Below the pieces are notes generated by a model. That model searched no databases. It saw only the letters and a program-made list of their open reading frames with translations, and had not been told where the DNA came from. From CANHCC01 sp040381555 (GTDB lineage Bacteria; Bacteroidota; Bacteroidia; J057; RFSG01), in NCBI GenBank assembly GCA_040381555.1, contig JBEIHC010000067.1:1-15373 (forward strand): a stretch of DNA of 15,373 nucleotides. The letters are read 5' to 3'. Of this stretch, positions 1-7,723 are shown one piece after another. Numbering within the stretch: the first letter of the stretch is position 1; the number at the start of each line of letters is the position of its first letter. The position numbers and the translations under genes are program-made.

Positions 1-236
1 CCTTGACCTGGCAAGCGTCCCTTGACTTGGCAAGCGTCCCTTGACTTGGCAAGCGTCCCTTGACTTGGCAAGCGTCCCTTGTCCTGGCACGCGTCCCTTG
101 GCCTGGCAAGCGTCCCTTGTCCTGGCAAGCGTCCCTTGACTTGGCAAGCGTCCCTTGACTTGACAAGCGTCCCTTGTCCTGGCAAGCGTCCCTTGTCTTG
201 GCAAGCGTCCCTTGGCCTGGCAAGCGTCCCTTGACT
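1..236. repeat. 19-bp tandem repeat array, 12 full copies plus a partial one
   Basis: The unit CCTTGACTTGGCAAGCGTC repeats with an exact 19-bp period, with units starting at 1, 20, 39 and so on to 210, then a partial copy at 229-236. There are no insertions or deletions. Changes are mostly at unit position 6 (A, T or G) and position 8 (C or T); isolated changes are CACGCG in the unit at 77 and TTGACAAG in the unit at 153. Each unit has short inverted arms, CTTG and CAAG, and the two variable positions lie between them. The array probably continues past the left edge. The plus strand meets TGA in every frame because 19 is not a multiple of 3, so it is not coding. There are no spacers, so it is not CRISPR. 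Function is unknown. Confidence 0.97.
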
Positions 237-363
237 AATACCTAAATTCCAACCTCAAAAAACCTGACTAAAATCCAATTAAATCAATCATTACCCTACA
301 AACAATTAAATTTGAAGCCTCTCTGAACTATTTTCCGCATTTTTAAGGTAATTTTACCCTACT

Positions 364-1296
364 ATGATTTGCCCGCTCTGCCACAATAAAGACTCTATCG
401 CACTTCAGGAAAAAATCCCCCTGAATCAACTAATTGCTCAATATCAAAAAAAATATCAAGCAAACTTAAAACCTCTTTTTGCCAAACAGAACAAATTAGA
501 ACTTCTCAAATGCAAGAATTGTAGCATCCTATTTTATTCCCCTCTCATCTCAGGGGATGAGGACTTTTACAATACACTCCAAATCCAACCTTGGTATTAT
601 GTTGATGAAAAACCAGAGTTTAAAAGAGCCATTCAACTTATACCCCCAAATGCCAAAGTCCTAGAGACCGGAAGTGGAAAAGGAAATTTCGCACGCTTCC
701 TACAAAATGTTGAATACACTGGGCTTGATTTCAGTTCAAAAGCACAACAGTTAGCGGCCCAAAATGGCGTGAATATCATCCTACAATCCGTTCAGGAACA
801 TAGTACCCAAAATCCCGAACACTATGATGTTGCTTGCAGTTTTCAAGTATTAGAACATGTCGAGGATATTCGCAGCTTTTTAGAGGCTCAAATAAAATGT
901 CTTAAACCCGGTGGAACCCTTATCATTGGCGTCCCTTCAGAAGATTCCTATATAGCCAAATCATTCGACCTTATCCTGAATATGCCTCCTCACCATCTTT
1001 CCAGATGGTCAGATGAATGCCTCAAAAATTGTGCTTCTCTCTTCAACCTTGAACTCATCGGAATCTGGCACGACGAACTTCAACCTCATCATTACTTCGA
1101 TTACTCCTACACAATAACCCTTTCTGCCATCCGAAAGGCCTTGGGAATACCGTACAAATCTCTTGATTCGGGACTTATTCATAAACTGCTCAAAATACCT
1201 GCTTTCCTGATTGGAAAATTAGTAGCAAAAGGTCTGGAACCTGGAAACTTGCCCCATGGACACACCGTTGTTGCTGCCTTCCGTAAACCAGCATGA
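364..1296 (+). CDS. Class I SAM-dependent methyltransferase with N-terminal zinc ribbon
   Basis: This 310-residue protein probably transfers a methyl group from S-adenosylmethionine to a sugar or other small precursor. Seen in the sequence: four cysteines set as a zinc ribbon (C3 and C6 in CPLC, C50 and C53 in CKNC), SAM motif I at 99-107 (LETGSGKGN), the acidic strand-2 end GLDFS at 120-124, then VLEHVED (162-168) and LKPGG (180-184), and a PPHHLSRWS stretch at 208-216 common in this subfamily. Zinc-ribbon methyltransferases of this kind often occur in polysaccharide gene clusters, where some act on nucleotide sugars. The next gene overlaps its stop by ATGA and is also a methyltransferase, followed by a glycosyltransferase, so a glycan-decorating role is inferred. 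No Shine-Dalgarno precedes the ATG; TAATTTTA at 349-356 may be a -7 element. The substrate is unknown. Confidence 0.85.
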   Translation: MICPLCHNKDSIALQEKIPLNQLIAQYQKKYQANLKPLFAKQNKLELLKCKNCSILFYSPLISGDEDFYNTLQIQPWYYVDEKPEFKRAIQLIPPNAKVLETGSGKGNFARFLQNVEYTGLDFSSKAQQLAAQNGVNIILQSVQEHSTQNPEHYDVACSFQVLEHVEDIRSFLEAQIKCLKPGGTLIIGVPSEDSYIAKSFDLILNMPPHHLSRWSDECLKNCASLFNLELIGIWHDELQPHHYFDYSYTITLSAIRKALGIPYKSLDSGLIHKLLKIPAFLIGKLVAKGLEPGNLPHGHTVVAAFRKPA

Positions 1297-2015
1297 ACGC
1301 ATTCAAAAGAATTTATTTAAGACAACAATTTAACCCTGATTTCCTGGGAATCTTTCTAAATCCATTTTTTCTAATTCGGAAAGACCTCAAAACTACCCTG
1401 CTAAAATTTATCCCCCAATTAACTGGACGAATGTTAGACTATGGTTGTGGCAGAAAACCATATATAAATTTATTTACAGTATCTGAATACATCGGGGCGG
1501 ATATAGAAAATGAAGGTCATGCCCATGATCAAGAAGAAATTGAAATACTCTTCGACGGAAAAAAACTACCCGTTCCGGACAATTCCTTTGACTCAGCTTT
1601 TAGTAGTGAGGTATTTGAACATGTATTCAACCCGGATGAAACCCTACAAGAAATCTACAGAGTCCTAAAGCCAGGTGCGCTCTTCCTACTTTCCGTGCCT
1701 TTTGTCTGGAATGAACATGAAGTTCCTAATGATTATGCGCGCTACTCCTCGTTTGGATTTCCATACCTACTCAAAAAAAATGGCTTCGAAATTATTGAAG
1801 CCCGCAAATCAGGAGATTTCATTAAAGTAATCGCTCAACTCAAAGCCCTCTATTGGTATAATAGATTGGCCCGACTTTCGCCTATTCTTAGAATTCCATT
1901 AAGTATCCTCTTAATCTCACCTAGGCTGATTATCGGACTTATTGCCTCGAAAATTCTACCAACGGATAAAAGTCTTTATTTCAATTTGGTGGTTCTAGCA
2001 AAAAAGCCAAAATGA
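1293..2015 (+). CDS. Class I SAM-dependent methyltransferase (Methyltransf_11 type)
   Basis: A 240-residue methyltransferase. Motif I is MLDYGCGRKPY (47-57), the acidic residue after strand 2 is in IGADIE (67-72), and the later core is NSFDSAFSSEVFEHV (97-111), then YRVLKPGALFLLSVP (122-136), typical of the Methyltransf_11 family. The C-terminal stretch 196-222 is hydrophobic (SPILRIPLSILLISPRLIIG) and may sit on the membrane, which would fit a lipid-linked substrate; this is inference. Its ATG overlaps the stop of the preceding methyltransferase gene as ATGA, and its own stop overlaps the next gene the same way, so the three are almost certainly co-transcribed and translationally coupled. 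It has no zinc ribbon and is not an obvious recent duplicate of its neighbour. The acceptor is unknown. Confidence 0.85.
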   Translation: MNAFKRIYLRQQFNPDFLGIFLNPFFLIRKDLKTTLLKFIPQLTGRMLDYGCGRKPYINLFTVSEYIGADIENEGHAHDQEEIEILFDGKKLPVPDNSFDSAFSSEVFEHVFNPDETLQEIYRVLKPGALFLLSVPFVWNEHEVPNDYARYSSFGFPYLLKKNGFEIIEARKSGDFIKVIAQLKALYWYNRLARLSPILRIPLSILLISPRLIIGLIASKILPTDKSLYFNLVVLAKKPK

Positions 2016-3262
2016 GAGTACTCTTGTTAAGTACATATGGAAAAGGAGGAGGCGCAGCCATTGCTGCCAAAAGATTATTAAAATCATTAATCATTCAGAA
2101 TATCCAAGCTGAAATGCTTGTTAAAACAGGCGATCAACCGCAGGATAATATATTTGCCCTTTACCCAAAATATCTTCAACTGCCTAAGTTCTTATTCGAC
2201 AAATTTTCAGAGAAAATCCTATTTCTAAATCAGGAAAAAGACAAATCAGTACGGTTCGCATTTTCAACCGCTTCAACTGGAACCAATATATCCAACCATC
2301 CTCTCGTAAAAAAAGCAGATATTATCCATATTCATTGGGTACAACATGGTTTCCTTTCTATTCAAAATCTCAAACAGTTAGCAGATACCGGAAAACCCAT
2401 AGTCTGGACAATGCATGATCAATGGGCCTTTACCGGAGGGTGTCATTATACCAGAGGTTGCCGCCATTTCGAAGATAAATGTGGCAATTGCCCAATGCTT
2501 CGGAAACCCGCCTCCAGTGATCTATCTCAGAAATTATGGAATCAAAAATTTGAAGTCTTTAATGCAACCAAACAAATTTGCTTAGTAGCTTGCTCTGAAT
2601 GGTTAAAGAATGAAGCACAATCCAGTCGCATGCTCAAAAATTGCCGGGTTGAAGCTATTCCTAATCCCATTGATTTGAGTTTATATAAACCGGAAGATTC
2701 ACAAACTGCCAGACAAAAACTGGGAATCAAGCCGGATAAATTTGTCCTGCTTTTTGTTGCTCAAAATATTCAAGACCCCAGAAAAGGCTTTCAATATCTT
2801 GAAAGGGCTATCCAAAAACTCAGCCCAGAAATTCAAAATAAGCTATGCCTTCTGCTCATGGGGAAGGATAGCCCCGAAAATCTCCCAATCGAAAGTATCC
2901 CTACTGGATCCCTTCAGGAAGTTGCTCTTATTCGACAAGCGTATGCGGCTGCCAATGTTCTGGTCACCCCTTCCTTGGAAGATAATCTACCCAATACCAT
3001 TATGGAAGCCATGGCCTGTGGCAAGCCTGTAATCGCCTTTAAAACTGGAGGAATACCGGAAATGATTCAACATAAAAAAACCGGATGGTTAGCAGAACCT
3101 GGATACGAACAAGGTCTTACCGAAGGTATAACTTGGCTCTCTCAAAATAACCATGCAGAAGAATACGGAGCAAATGCCCTTCTTTTCGCTCAACAAGAAT
3201 ATGCCCCAAATAGAATTGCCAATTCGTACATTCAGTTATATAAAAGTCTACTGTCTAAATGA
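2012..3262 (+). CDS. GT4-family glycosyltransferase (WcaL/WcaC-like)
   Basis: A 416-residue GT-B glycosyltransferase that should transfer a sugar from a nucleotide-sugar donor to a growing glycan at the cytoplasmic face. The N-terminal Rossmann half starts MRVLLLSTYGKGGGAAIAAK with the glycine-rich acceptor loop. IIHIHWV lies at 104-110, followed by TMHDQWAFTGGCHY (133-146) and a four-cysteine cluster, C144, C150, C157 and C160, which may bind a metal. The donor-binding half has LLFVAQNIQDPRKGFQYL (246-263) and PSLEDNLPNTIMEAMACG (320-337). Here the first glutamate of the usual EX7E pair is aspartate (D324 with E332), a variant seen in this subfamily. The ATGA overlap with the upstream methyltransferase gene places it last in a three-gene glycan cassette. 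It has no membrane segment. Sugar and acceptor cannot be read from the sequence. Confidence 0.9.
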   Translation: MRVLLLSTYGKGGGAAIAAKRLLKSLIIQNIQAEMLVKTGDQPQDNIFALYPKYLQLPKFLFDKFSEKILFLNQEKDKSVRFAFSTASTGTNISNHPLVKKADIIHIHWVQHGFLSIQNLKQLADTGKPIVWTMHDQWAFTGGCHYTRGCRHFEDKCGNCPMLRKPASSDLSQKLWNQKFEVFNATKQICLVACSEWLKNEAQSSRMLKNCRVEAIPNPIDLSLYKPEDSQTARQKLGIKPDKFVLLFVAQNIQDPRKGFQYLERAIQKLSPEIQNKLCLLLMGKDSPENLPIESIPTGSLQEVALIRQAYAAANVLVTPSLEDNLPNTIMEAMACGKPVIAFKTGGIPEMIQHKKTGWLAEPGYEQGLTEGITWLSQNNHAEEYGANALLFAQQEYAPNRIANSYIQLYKSLLSK

Positions 3263-3352
3263 ATCTTCTTTTGAATCCAAAAACAAATATTTCCCTAATT
3301 CTAATTTCAACTATTTCCCTATAAATACCTAATTTTACCTCAAAGATTTCGT

Positions 3353-4579
3353 ATGCCATCCATCTCACTCAGAGGCACTCAGATGCCCGCTTCCCCCATC
3401 CGCAAACTTGTCCCTTATGCTGAAAATGCAAAGAAAAAAGGGATTAAAGTTTATCACCTCAATATCGGACAACCGGACATCGAAACTCCCACACAAATGC
3501 TCGATGCCATTCAAAATGCCAATATAAAAGTATTAGAATACAGCCACTCTGCTGGGAATGAATCCTACAGAAAAAAACTCACTCAATACTATAAAAAATT
3601 TGACATCAATCTGTCTACCGAAGATATAATGGTAACAACGGGAGGTTCAGAAGCCATTCGTTTCGCCTTCTCAACCTGCCTTAACCCCGGGGATGAAATA
3701 ATTATTCCCGAACCCTTCTATGCCAATTACAATGGTTTTGCAGTAGAAGCAGGTATTAAGGTTGTACCCGTAACATCTTATATTGACAATGGATTCGCAC
3801 TTCCCCCTGCCTCTGCTTTCGAAGCGCTCATTACGGCGAAGACCAAGGCAATAATGATTTGCAATCCAGGAAATCCAACCGGAAAATTATATTCTCTGCA
3901 AGAATTAGAGGCATTAAAAGATATCGTGTTGAAGCACGATTTATATTTAATGTCGGATGAGGTGTATAAAGAATTCTGTTACGATGGAAATTCTTTTGCC
4001 TCAGTTTTTCATTTGAAAGGAATCGAACAACAGGCTATTGTCATGGATTCTATTTCGAAAAGATATTCTGCCTGTGGTGCCAGAATTGGTTGTTTGATTT
4101 CTAAAAATCAAGAGGTGATGAATACTGCATTAAAATTTGCCCAAGCCAGATTATCTCCTCCTACTTTCGAACAAATTGGCGCCGAAGCGGCTCTTGATAC
4201 TCCGGATTCCTATTTTGAAACCGTGAGTCAGGAGTATACGGAAAGAAGAGATTTAGTAGTCAATGCACTCAATAAAATACCGGGGGTGCTTTGCCCTAAT
4301 CCGGGCGGGGCTTTTTATGCAGTCGTGCGACTCCCTATTAATGATAGCGATATATTCTGTCAGTGGTTATTGGAATCATTTTCGCATAAAAATGCAACCG
4401 TTATGTTGGCGCCTGCCACTGGATTCTATGCAACTCCGGGCTTGGGTAAGAATGAAATAAGGCTAGCATATGTATTATGCAAAGAAGACCTCAGTGCAGC
4501 AATGGAATGTTTGGAAGAAGCACTTAAGGTTTATCCCGGAAGAGTCCAAATCCCTGCCTCCGAACAAGCAACGCGCTAA
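3353..4579 (+). CDS. Pyridoxal-phosphate aminotransferase, aspartate aminotransferase fold (class I/II)
   Basis: A 408-residue fold-type I aminotransferase, a normal length for the family. It exchanges an amino group between an amino acid and a 2-oxo acid through PLP in the cytoplasm. Visible landmarks: LNIGQPD near the N-terminus (36-42), TTGGSEA for cofactor phosphate binding (95-101), CNPGNPTG (170-177) with N171, SDEVYKEF (201-208) with D202 pairing the pyridine nitrogen and Y205, the Schiff-base lysine K236 in DSISKRYSACGARIG (232-246), and R370 in NEIRLAY for the substrate carboxylate. The substrate, aspartate or another amino acid, is not decided by these motifs. The ATG at 3353 is used; an in-frame ATG at 3383 would remove ten residues upstream of the conserved fold. 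It stands alone, 90 bp after the glycan cassette. TAATTTTA at 3330-3337 may be its -7 element. Confidence 0.92.
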   Translation: MPSISLRGTQMPASPIRKLVPYAENAKKKGIKVYHLNIGQPDIETPTQMLDAIQNANIKVLEYSHSAGNESYRKKLTQYYKKFDINLSTEDIMVTTGGSEAIRFAFSTCLNPGDEIIIPEPFYANYNGFAVEAGIKVVPVTSYIDNGFALPPASAFEALITAKTKAIMICNPGNPTGKLYSLQELEALKDIVLKHDLYLMSDEVYKEFCYDGNSFASVFHLKGIEQQAIVMDSISKRYSACGARIGCLISKNQEVMNTALKFAQARLSPPTFEQIGAEAALDTPDSYFETVSQEYTERRDLVVNALNKIPGVLCPNPGGAFYAVVRLPINDSDIFCQWLLESFSHKNATVMLAPATGFYATPGLGKNEIRLAYVLCKEDLSAAMECLEEALKVYPGRVQIPASEQATR

Positions 4580-4643
4580 TAAAAATTCTACCTAACAGTA
4601 TCCGCATTCTTTAGTTAATTACTAGAGCACTTAAGATCTACTG

Positions 4644-4672
4644 TTTCGAAATACTATAAATAGTTATATTTA
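4644..4672 (+). promoter_or_regulatory. Possible Bacteroidota-type promoter before the methyltransferase gene
   Basis: TTTC at 4644-4647 and TATATTTA at 4665-4672, 17 bases apart, resemble the -33 TTTG and -7 TAnnTTTG elements of Bacteroidota promoters with one mismatch each. The -7-like element ends only 4 bases before the ATG at 4677. A transcript from it would therefore have little or no leader, or the true start is the second ATG at 4680 or later. In AT-rich DNA such matches arise by chance. Confidence 0.3.
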
Positions 4673-4676
4673 CTAC

Positions 4677-5645
4677 ATGATGTTTTCGGAACCTTGGATT
4701 ACCTCAGGAGATTTCATCGAAATAGCCATTAAACTTAGGCAAAGAGGACTTCCTTTTCTATTATCGAAATTCTCCTTAAACCCAGAAGATCGAACAAAAT
4801 CTGCTTTCCAACCTGAGTTTGAACATGCTAATTGGTGGATTATTCCTGATATTCAAAAAAGGCTCAACTTCTTAGCAACAGGTAATCCGAATCAAAATTA
4901 TGAAGCTTACCTAACCGAGAAATATTTTCAAAATAAGAAAGGAGTGTTAATTTCCCCCGGTTGTGGAGTAGGAGGACATGAAAGAAAAATCGCCCTAGCA
5001 AATCCTACCCTACAAGTTACAGGCTTTGACTTAACTCCTGCCTTGATTAAGCAAGCACTAAACGAAGCCGCTCAATTAGGCATCCCCAATTTACACTTTG
5101 AAACAGCCAGCATTTATACTAAAAGATATCAGCCCAACTCTATAGATTATTTTTTGTTCCATGCCTCCCTGCATCATTTTGACAATATTGAATCACTATT
5201 GCTTAATACCCTACTGCCAGCCCTTAAACCAGGAGGATTAATCATCATTCATGAATATACAGGACCAGACAGAATGCTTTTCCCAAAGCATCAAATACAA
5301 GCAGCCGAAAGAGCATTAAAAACACTCCCGAAAGAATTGCGCATCATTTTAAATACTGCTTGGGAAAAAAGAAAAATATATGAGCATGGCAAATTAAGAA
5401 TGCTCATATCAGACCCCTCTGAATGCGTGCAATCATCTGCCATCCGACCCCTTTTACACAAACATCTGAATGTGCTGGAAGAAAAATATTTAGGAGGAAA
5501 CATCCTAATGCCTGTACTGAAACATATTGCGCATCATTTTGTATTACACGACACAGATCATCTGGAAAATTTGATTCGATTAGAGGATGAATATCTAAAA
5601 AATTATCCTTCTGATTTTACTTTTGGAGTTTATAAAAAATTATAG
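4677..5645 (+). CDS. Class I SAM-dependent methyltransferase, substrate unknown
   Basis: A 322-residue methyltransferase. The N-terminal 90 residues hold no motif I recognise, including a WW pair at 53-54. The SAM fold follows: motif I SPGCGVGGHE (93-102), acidic strand-2 end GFDLTPALI (116-124), SIDYFLFHASLHHF (155-168), and LKPGGLIIIHEYTGPDR (183-199). The EYTGPDR signature resembles methyltransferases often annotated near cell-surface glycan genes. About 120 residues after the fold are probably an acceptor-binding cap. The gene opens with two consecutive ATG codons (4677 and 4680); the first is used here, but either is possible because no Shine-Dalgarno is present. It stands alone between the aminotransferase gene and the phosphoesterase-glycosyltransferase pair, 97 bp and 157 bp away. 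Confidence 0.82.
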   Translation: MMFSEPWITSGDFIEIAIKLRQRGLPFLLSKFSLNPEDRTKSAFQPEFEHANWWIIPDIQKRLNFLATGNPNQNYEAYLTEKYFQNKKGVLISPGCGVGGHERKIALANPTLQVTGFDLTPALIKQALNEAAQLGIPNLHFETASIYTKRYQPNSIDYFLFHASLHHFDNIESLLLNTLLPALKPGGLIIIHEYTGPDRMLFPKHQIQAAERALKTLPKELRIILNTAWEKRKIYEHGKLRMLISDPSECVQSSAIRPLLHKHLNVLEEKYLGGNILMPVLKHIAHHFVLHDTDHLENLIRLEDEYLKNYPSDFTFGVYKKL

Positions 5646-5802
5646 GTTTTAGCCTTTTATGGCATTGTATTGACCCAATTCCATAGTAAATTAACAAAAA
5701 GGCAGATTAGATTTAATTCATTGTTAATATAATAGGAATTAAAAATTTATCAATCCCTAATCCTGACTTCATACATCTCAGCGAAATTTGTTAAAACTTT
5801 CA

Positions 5803-6591
5803 ATGAGAAACTACAAAACCATCATTATCTCAGATGTACACCTCGGAACTCGGGGCTCCAAGGCCAGAGAGTTACTCAGATTTTTAAAATCATACACCTG
5901 CGAAAAACTAATTCTAAATGGAGATATTATTGATGGGTGGCAACTCAGAAAATCAGGAAAATGGAAGAAAAAGCATACCCTGATTTTTGATCGACTACTT
6001 AAACAAGTGTATCAAGGTAAAATGGAAGTCATCTATATCCGAGGAAATCATGATGACTTTTTGGATCAAATAATCCCATTCCAATTAGGCAATTTCAGTA
6101 TTGTAAGAGATTATGTCTTGGAATCAGGTGGAAAGAAATTTTTAGTCATACATGGAGATATTTTTGACTCCATTACCACACAAATGAAATGGCTGGCTTA
6201 TCTGGGAGACATCGGCTATACCATCCTGCTAAAAATAAACTCTTATTATAATAATTGGAGATTGAAAAAAGGCTTACCCTATTATTCTCTTTCGGCAAAA
6301 GTGAAAGCCTCTGTAAAAACAGCTGTTTCATTTATATCCGATTTTGAACAGGTATTAACTACCATCGCCAAGACAAAAGGATTTGATGGCGTAATATGTG
6401 GACATATTCACACGCCTGCTATCAAAACCATAAACGATATACAATATCTCAACTCCGGTGATTGGGTAGAAAGCCTAACTGCACTAGCTGAAGATGAACA
6501 AGGAAATTGGGAAATTCTCGACTATCAAGGTTTCATGCAGGAAAGAATTTTACAGCAAGCCAGAACTCTTACCCTAACGAACGAAGCATGA
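5803..6591 (+). CDS. LpxH-like metallophosphoesterase (UDP-2,3-diacylglucosamine diphosphatase family)
   Basis: A 262-residue calcineurin-like phosphoesterase of the LpxH/COG2908 family. LpxH itself cleaves UDP-2,3-diacylglucosamine to lipid X in lipid A synthesis. All metal ligands are present: D11 and H13 (SDVHLG), D41 (NGDIID), N82 and H83 (GNHDD), H117 (IHGD), and H201 and H203 (CGHIHTP). The start is put at the ATG at 5803, giving MRNYKTIIISDVHLG; an in-frame TTG at 5788 would add only MLKLS and is less likely. The stop overlaps the next gene, a glycosyltransferase, by ATGA. That coupling suggests the pair handles one glycolipid pathway. It may be a paralogue rather than the true lipid A enzyme, because the sequence around GWQLRKSGKWKKKHT is typical of a broader LpxH-like group whose substrate is not settled. 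Confidence 0.85.
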   Translation: MRNYKTIIISDVHLGTRGSKARELLRFLKSYTCEKLILNGDIIDGWQLRKSGKWKKKHTLIFDRLLKQVYQGKMEVIYIRGNHDDFLDQIIPFQLGNFSIVRDYVLESGGKKFLVIHGDIFDSITTQMKWLAYLGDIGYTILLKINSYYNNWRLKKGLPYYSLSAKVKASVKTAVSFISDFEQVLTTIAKTKGFDGVICGHIHTPAIKTINDIQYLNSGDWVESLTALAEDEQGNWEILDYQGFMQERILQQARTLTLTNEA

Positions 6592-7715
6592 AAGTCTTAT
6601 TGTTAGTTCAAAGTGAAGGAAGAGGCCACCTAAGCCAAGCGATGGTGGTAGCAAGTATCCTGCGTGAAAATGGCGTAGAAATCGCTGCTGTAGTGACAGG
6701 TAAAAATCCTAACCGATCCTTACCCGCTTATTTTAGAAAAAGAATGCCTGTTGAAATTCACCAATTGGATAGTTTCTCCTTTGTTTACTCAGCATCCCAA
6801 AAAGGAATTAACACCTTTAAAACAATTCTGCATACTCTTAATAATTTTTCTCAGCACCTATCTTCTGTTAAACAACTTTCCAAAATTATTAAAGAGAAAA
6901 AACCTGATCTGATTCTAAACTTTTATGAACCATTAGGGGCCTTGCATTTTCTTTTTAATCCCTTTTACCCAGTTAAAAGAATTGGAATAGGCCATCAATA
7001 TTTGCAACTTCATCCAGAGTATGAATTCCCAAAAGGTAACTGGTCTGCAAAATTCTTATTCAAACTCTACACTCGATTTACTGCCCTCGGAAATAATTTA
7101 AATCTCGCCTTGTCTGCTACTCCAGTGCCGAGAGCTAACGCTCTAACAATTATTCCCCCTTTATTGCGGCCTGAAATTTCCTTATACCGTCAGGAAACAA
7201 CCGAAAAAATCATCCTGGCTTATGTTGTAAATCCTGGATACAGAAGTGAAATCGAAATACTGGCTCTGCAATATCCAGAATATAATTTTCACTTATTTTC
7301 GGATACCCCAAAAGAAGATTATGGAAATATATGCTACCATATTCCGGATGACCAGCTTTTCTTGCGCTTCCTTTCCAGGTGTGATTTTTTCCTTTCTACT
7401 GCTGGATTCGAATCTGTTTGCGAAGCTTTGTTTCTAAATAAAAAAATATTCCTGGTACCAGTTGCCCAACATTTCGAGCAATTGTCGAATGCCTATGAAT
7501 TCTCTGCATCTCCGTCTATTTTTTATGGGAAATCATTCTTGGAATTCAACACCAACTTACCCTATAAACCTGTCAATCCAGAACAGCAATTCTGGATTGA
7601 ACAAGGCAGAAAAGCTTGTTGGAATGTCTTATCCCCTTATTTATCCAGAAATATTTTTTCGTATCCGAACTCAAGGTCCTCCTCTTCCTCAATTAGTTCC
7701 TCTTTCGGGTCATAG
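6588..7715 (+). CDS. MurG/GT28-like glycosyltransferase
   Basis: A 375-residue GT-B glycosyltransferase. The N-terminal acceptor-side loop is SEGRGHLSQA (9-18), with the GxGH pattern seen in MurG and related GT28 or GT1 enzymes. The C-terminal donor side has FFLSTAGFESVCEALFLNKK (267-286) and VPVAQHFEQLSNA (290-302), where E280, H296 and Q299 fall where this fold binds the nucleotide sugar. The start is the ATG at 6588 inside the ATGA overlap with the phosphoesterase gene; a TTG at 6507 would add 27 residues with no homology-like content. The protein ends in a serine-rich tail (363-375) unlike the rest. Coupling to an LpxH-like enzyme suggests a lipid-linked acceptor; that is inference. The gene converges on bamA with a 34-bp gap that carries a solo repeat. 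Confidence 0.8.
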   Translation: MKVLLLVQSEGRGHLSQAMVVASILRENGVEIAAVVTGKNPNRSLPAYFRKRMPVEIHQLDSFSFVYSASQKGINTFKTILHTLNNFSQHLSSVKQLSKIIKEKKPDLILNFYEPLGALHFLFNPFYPVKRIGIGHQYLQLHPEYEFPKGNWSAKFLFKLYTRFTALGNNLNLALSATPVPRANALTIIPPLLRPEISLYRQETTEKIILAYVVNPGYRSEIEILALQYPEYNFHLFSDTPKEDYGNICYHIPDDQLFLRFLSRCDFFLSTAGFESVCEALFLNKKIFLVPVAQHFEQLSNAYEFSASPSIFYGKSFLEFNTNLPYKPVNPEQQFWIEQGRKACWNVLSPYLSRNIFSYPNSRSSSSSISSSFGS

Positions 7716-7723
7716 GGAAAATA

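Noticed and set aside
1..236. CRISPR array or minus-strand repeat protein
   Set aside because: Units abut with no spacers, so it is not CRISPR. All three minus-strand frames are free of stops across the array, but stops at 235-257 close each frame just before it and no ATG follows, so no protein start is supported.
1984..2000. Possible repeat core (TTTGGTGGTTCTAGC) at the end of the second methyltransferase gene
   Set aside because: It needs a three-base insertion to match GYTTGGTGNWAGC and lies in coding sequence, so chance is the better explanation.
5652..5728. Terminator hairpin after the third methyltransferase gene
   Set aside because: The inverted pairs seen (GCCTTTT with AAAAGGC, ATTAACA with TGTTAAT) have 7-bp arms and loops of 25 bases or more, within what AT-rich sequence gives by chance.
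5788..5802. TTG start extending the phosphoesterase
   Set aside because: It adds only five residues; the ATG at 5803 gives the usual N-terminus directly before the first metal-binding strand.
6507..6587. TTG start extending the GT28-like glycosyltransferase
   Set aside because: The extension lies within the phosphoesterase gene and is not protein-like, whereas the ATG at 6588 forms a standard ATGA overlap and begins the Rossmann strand.
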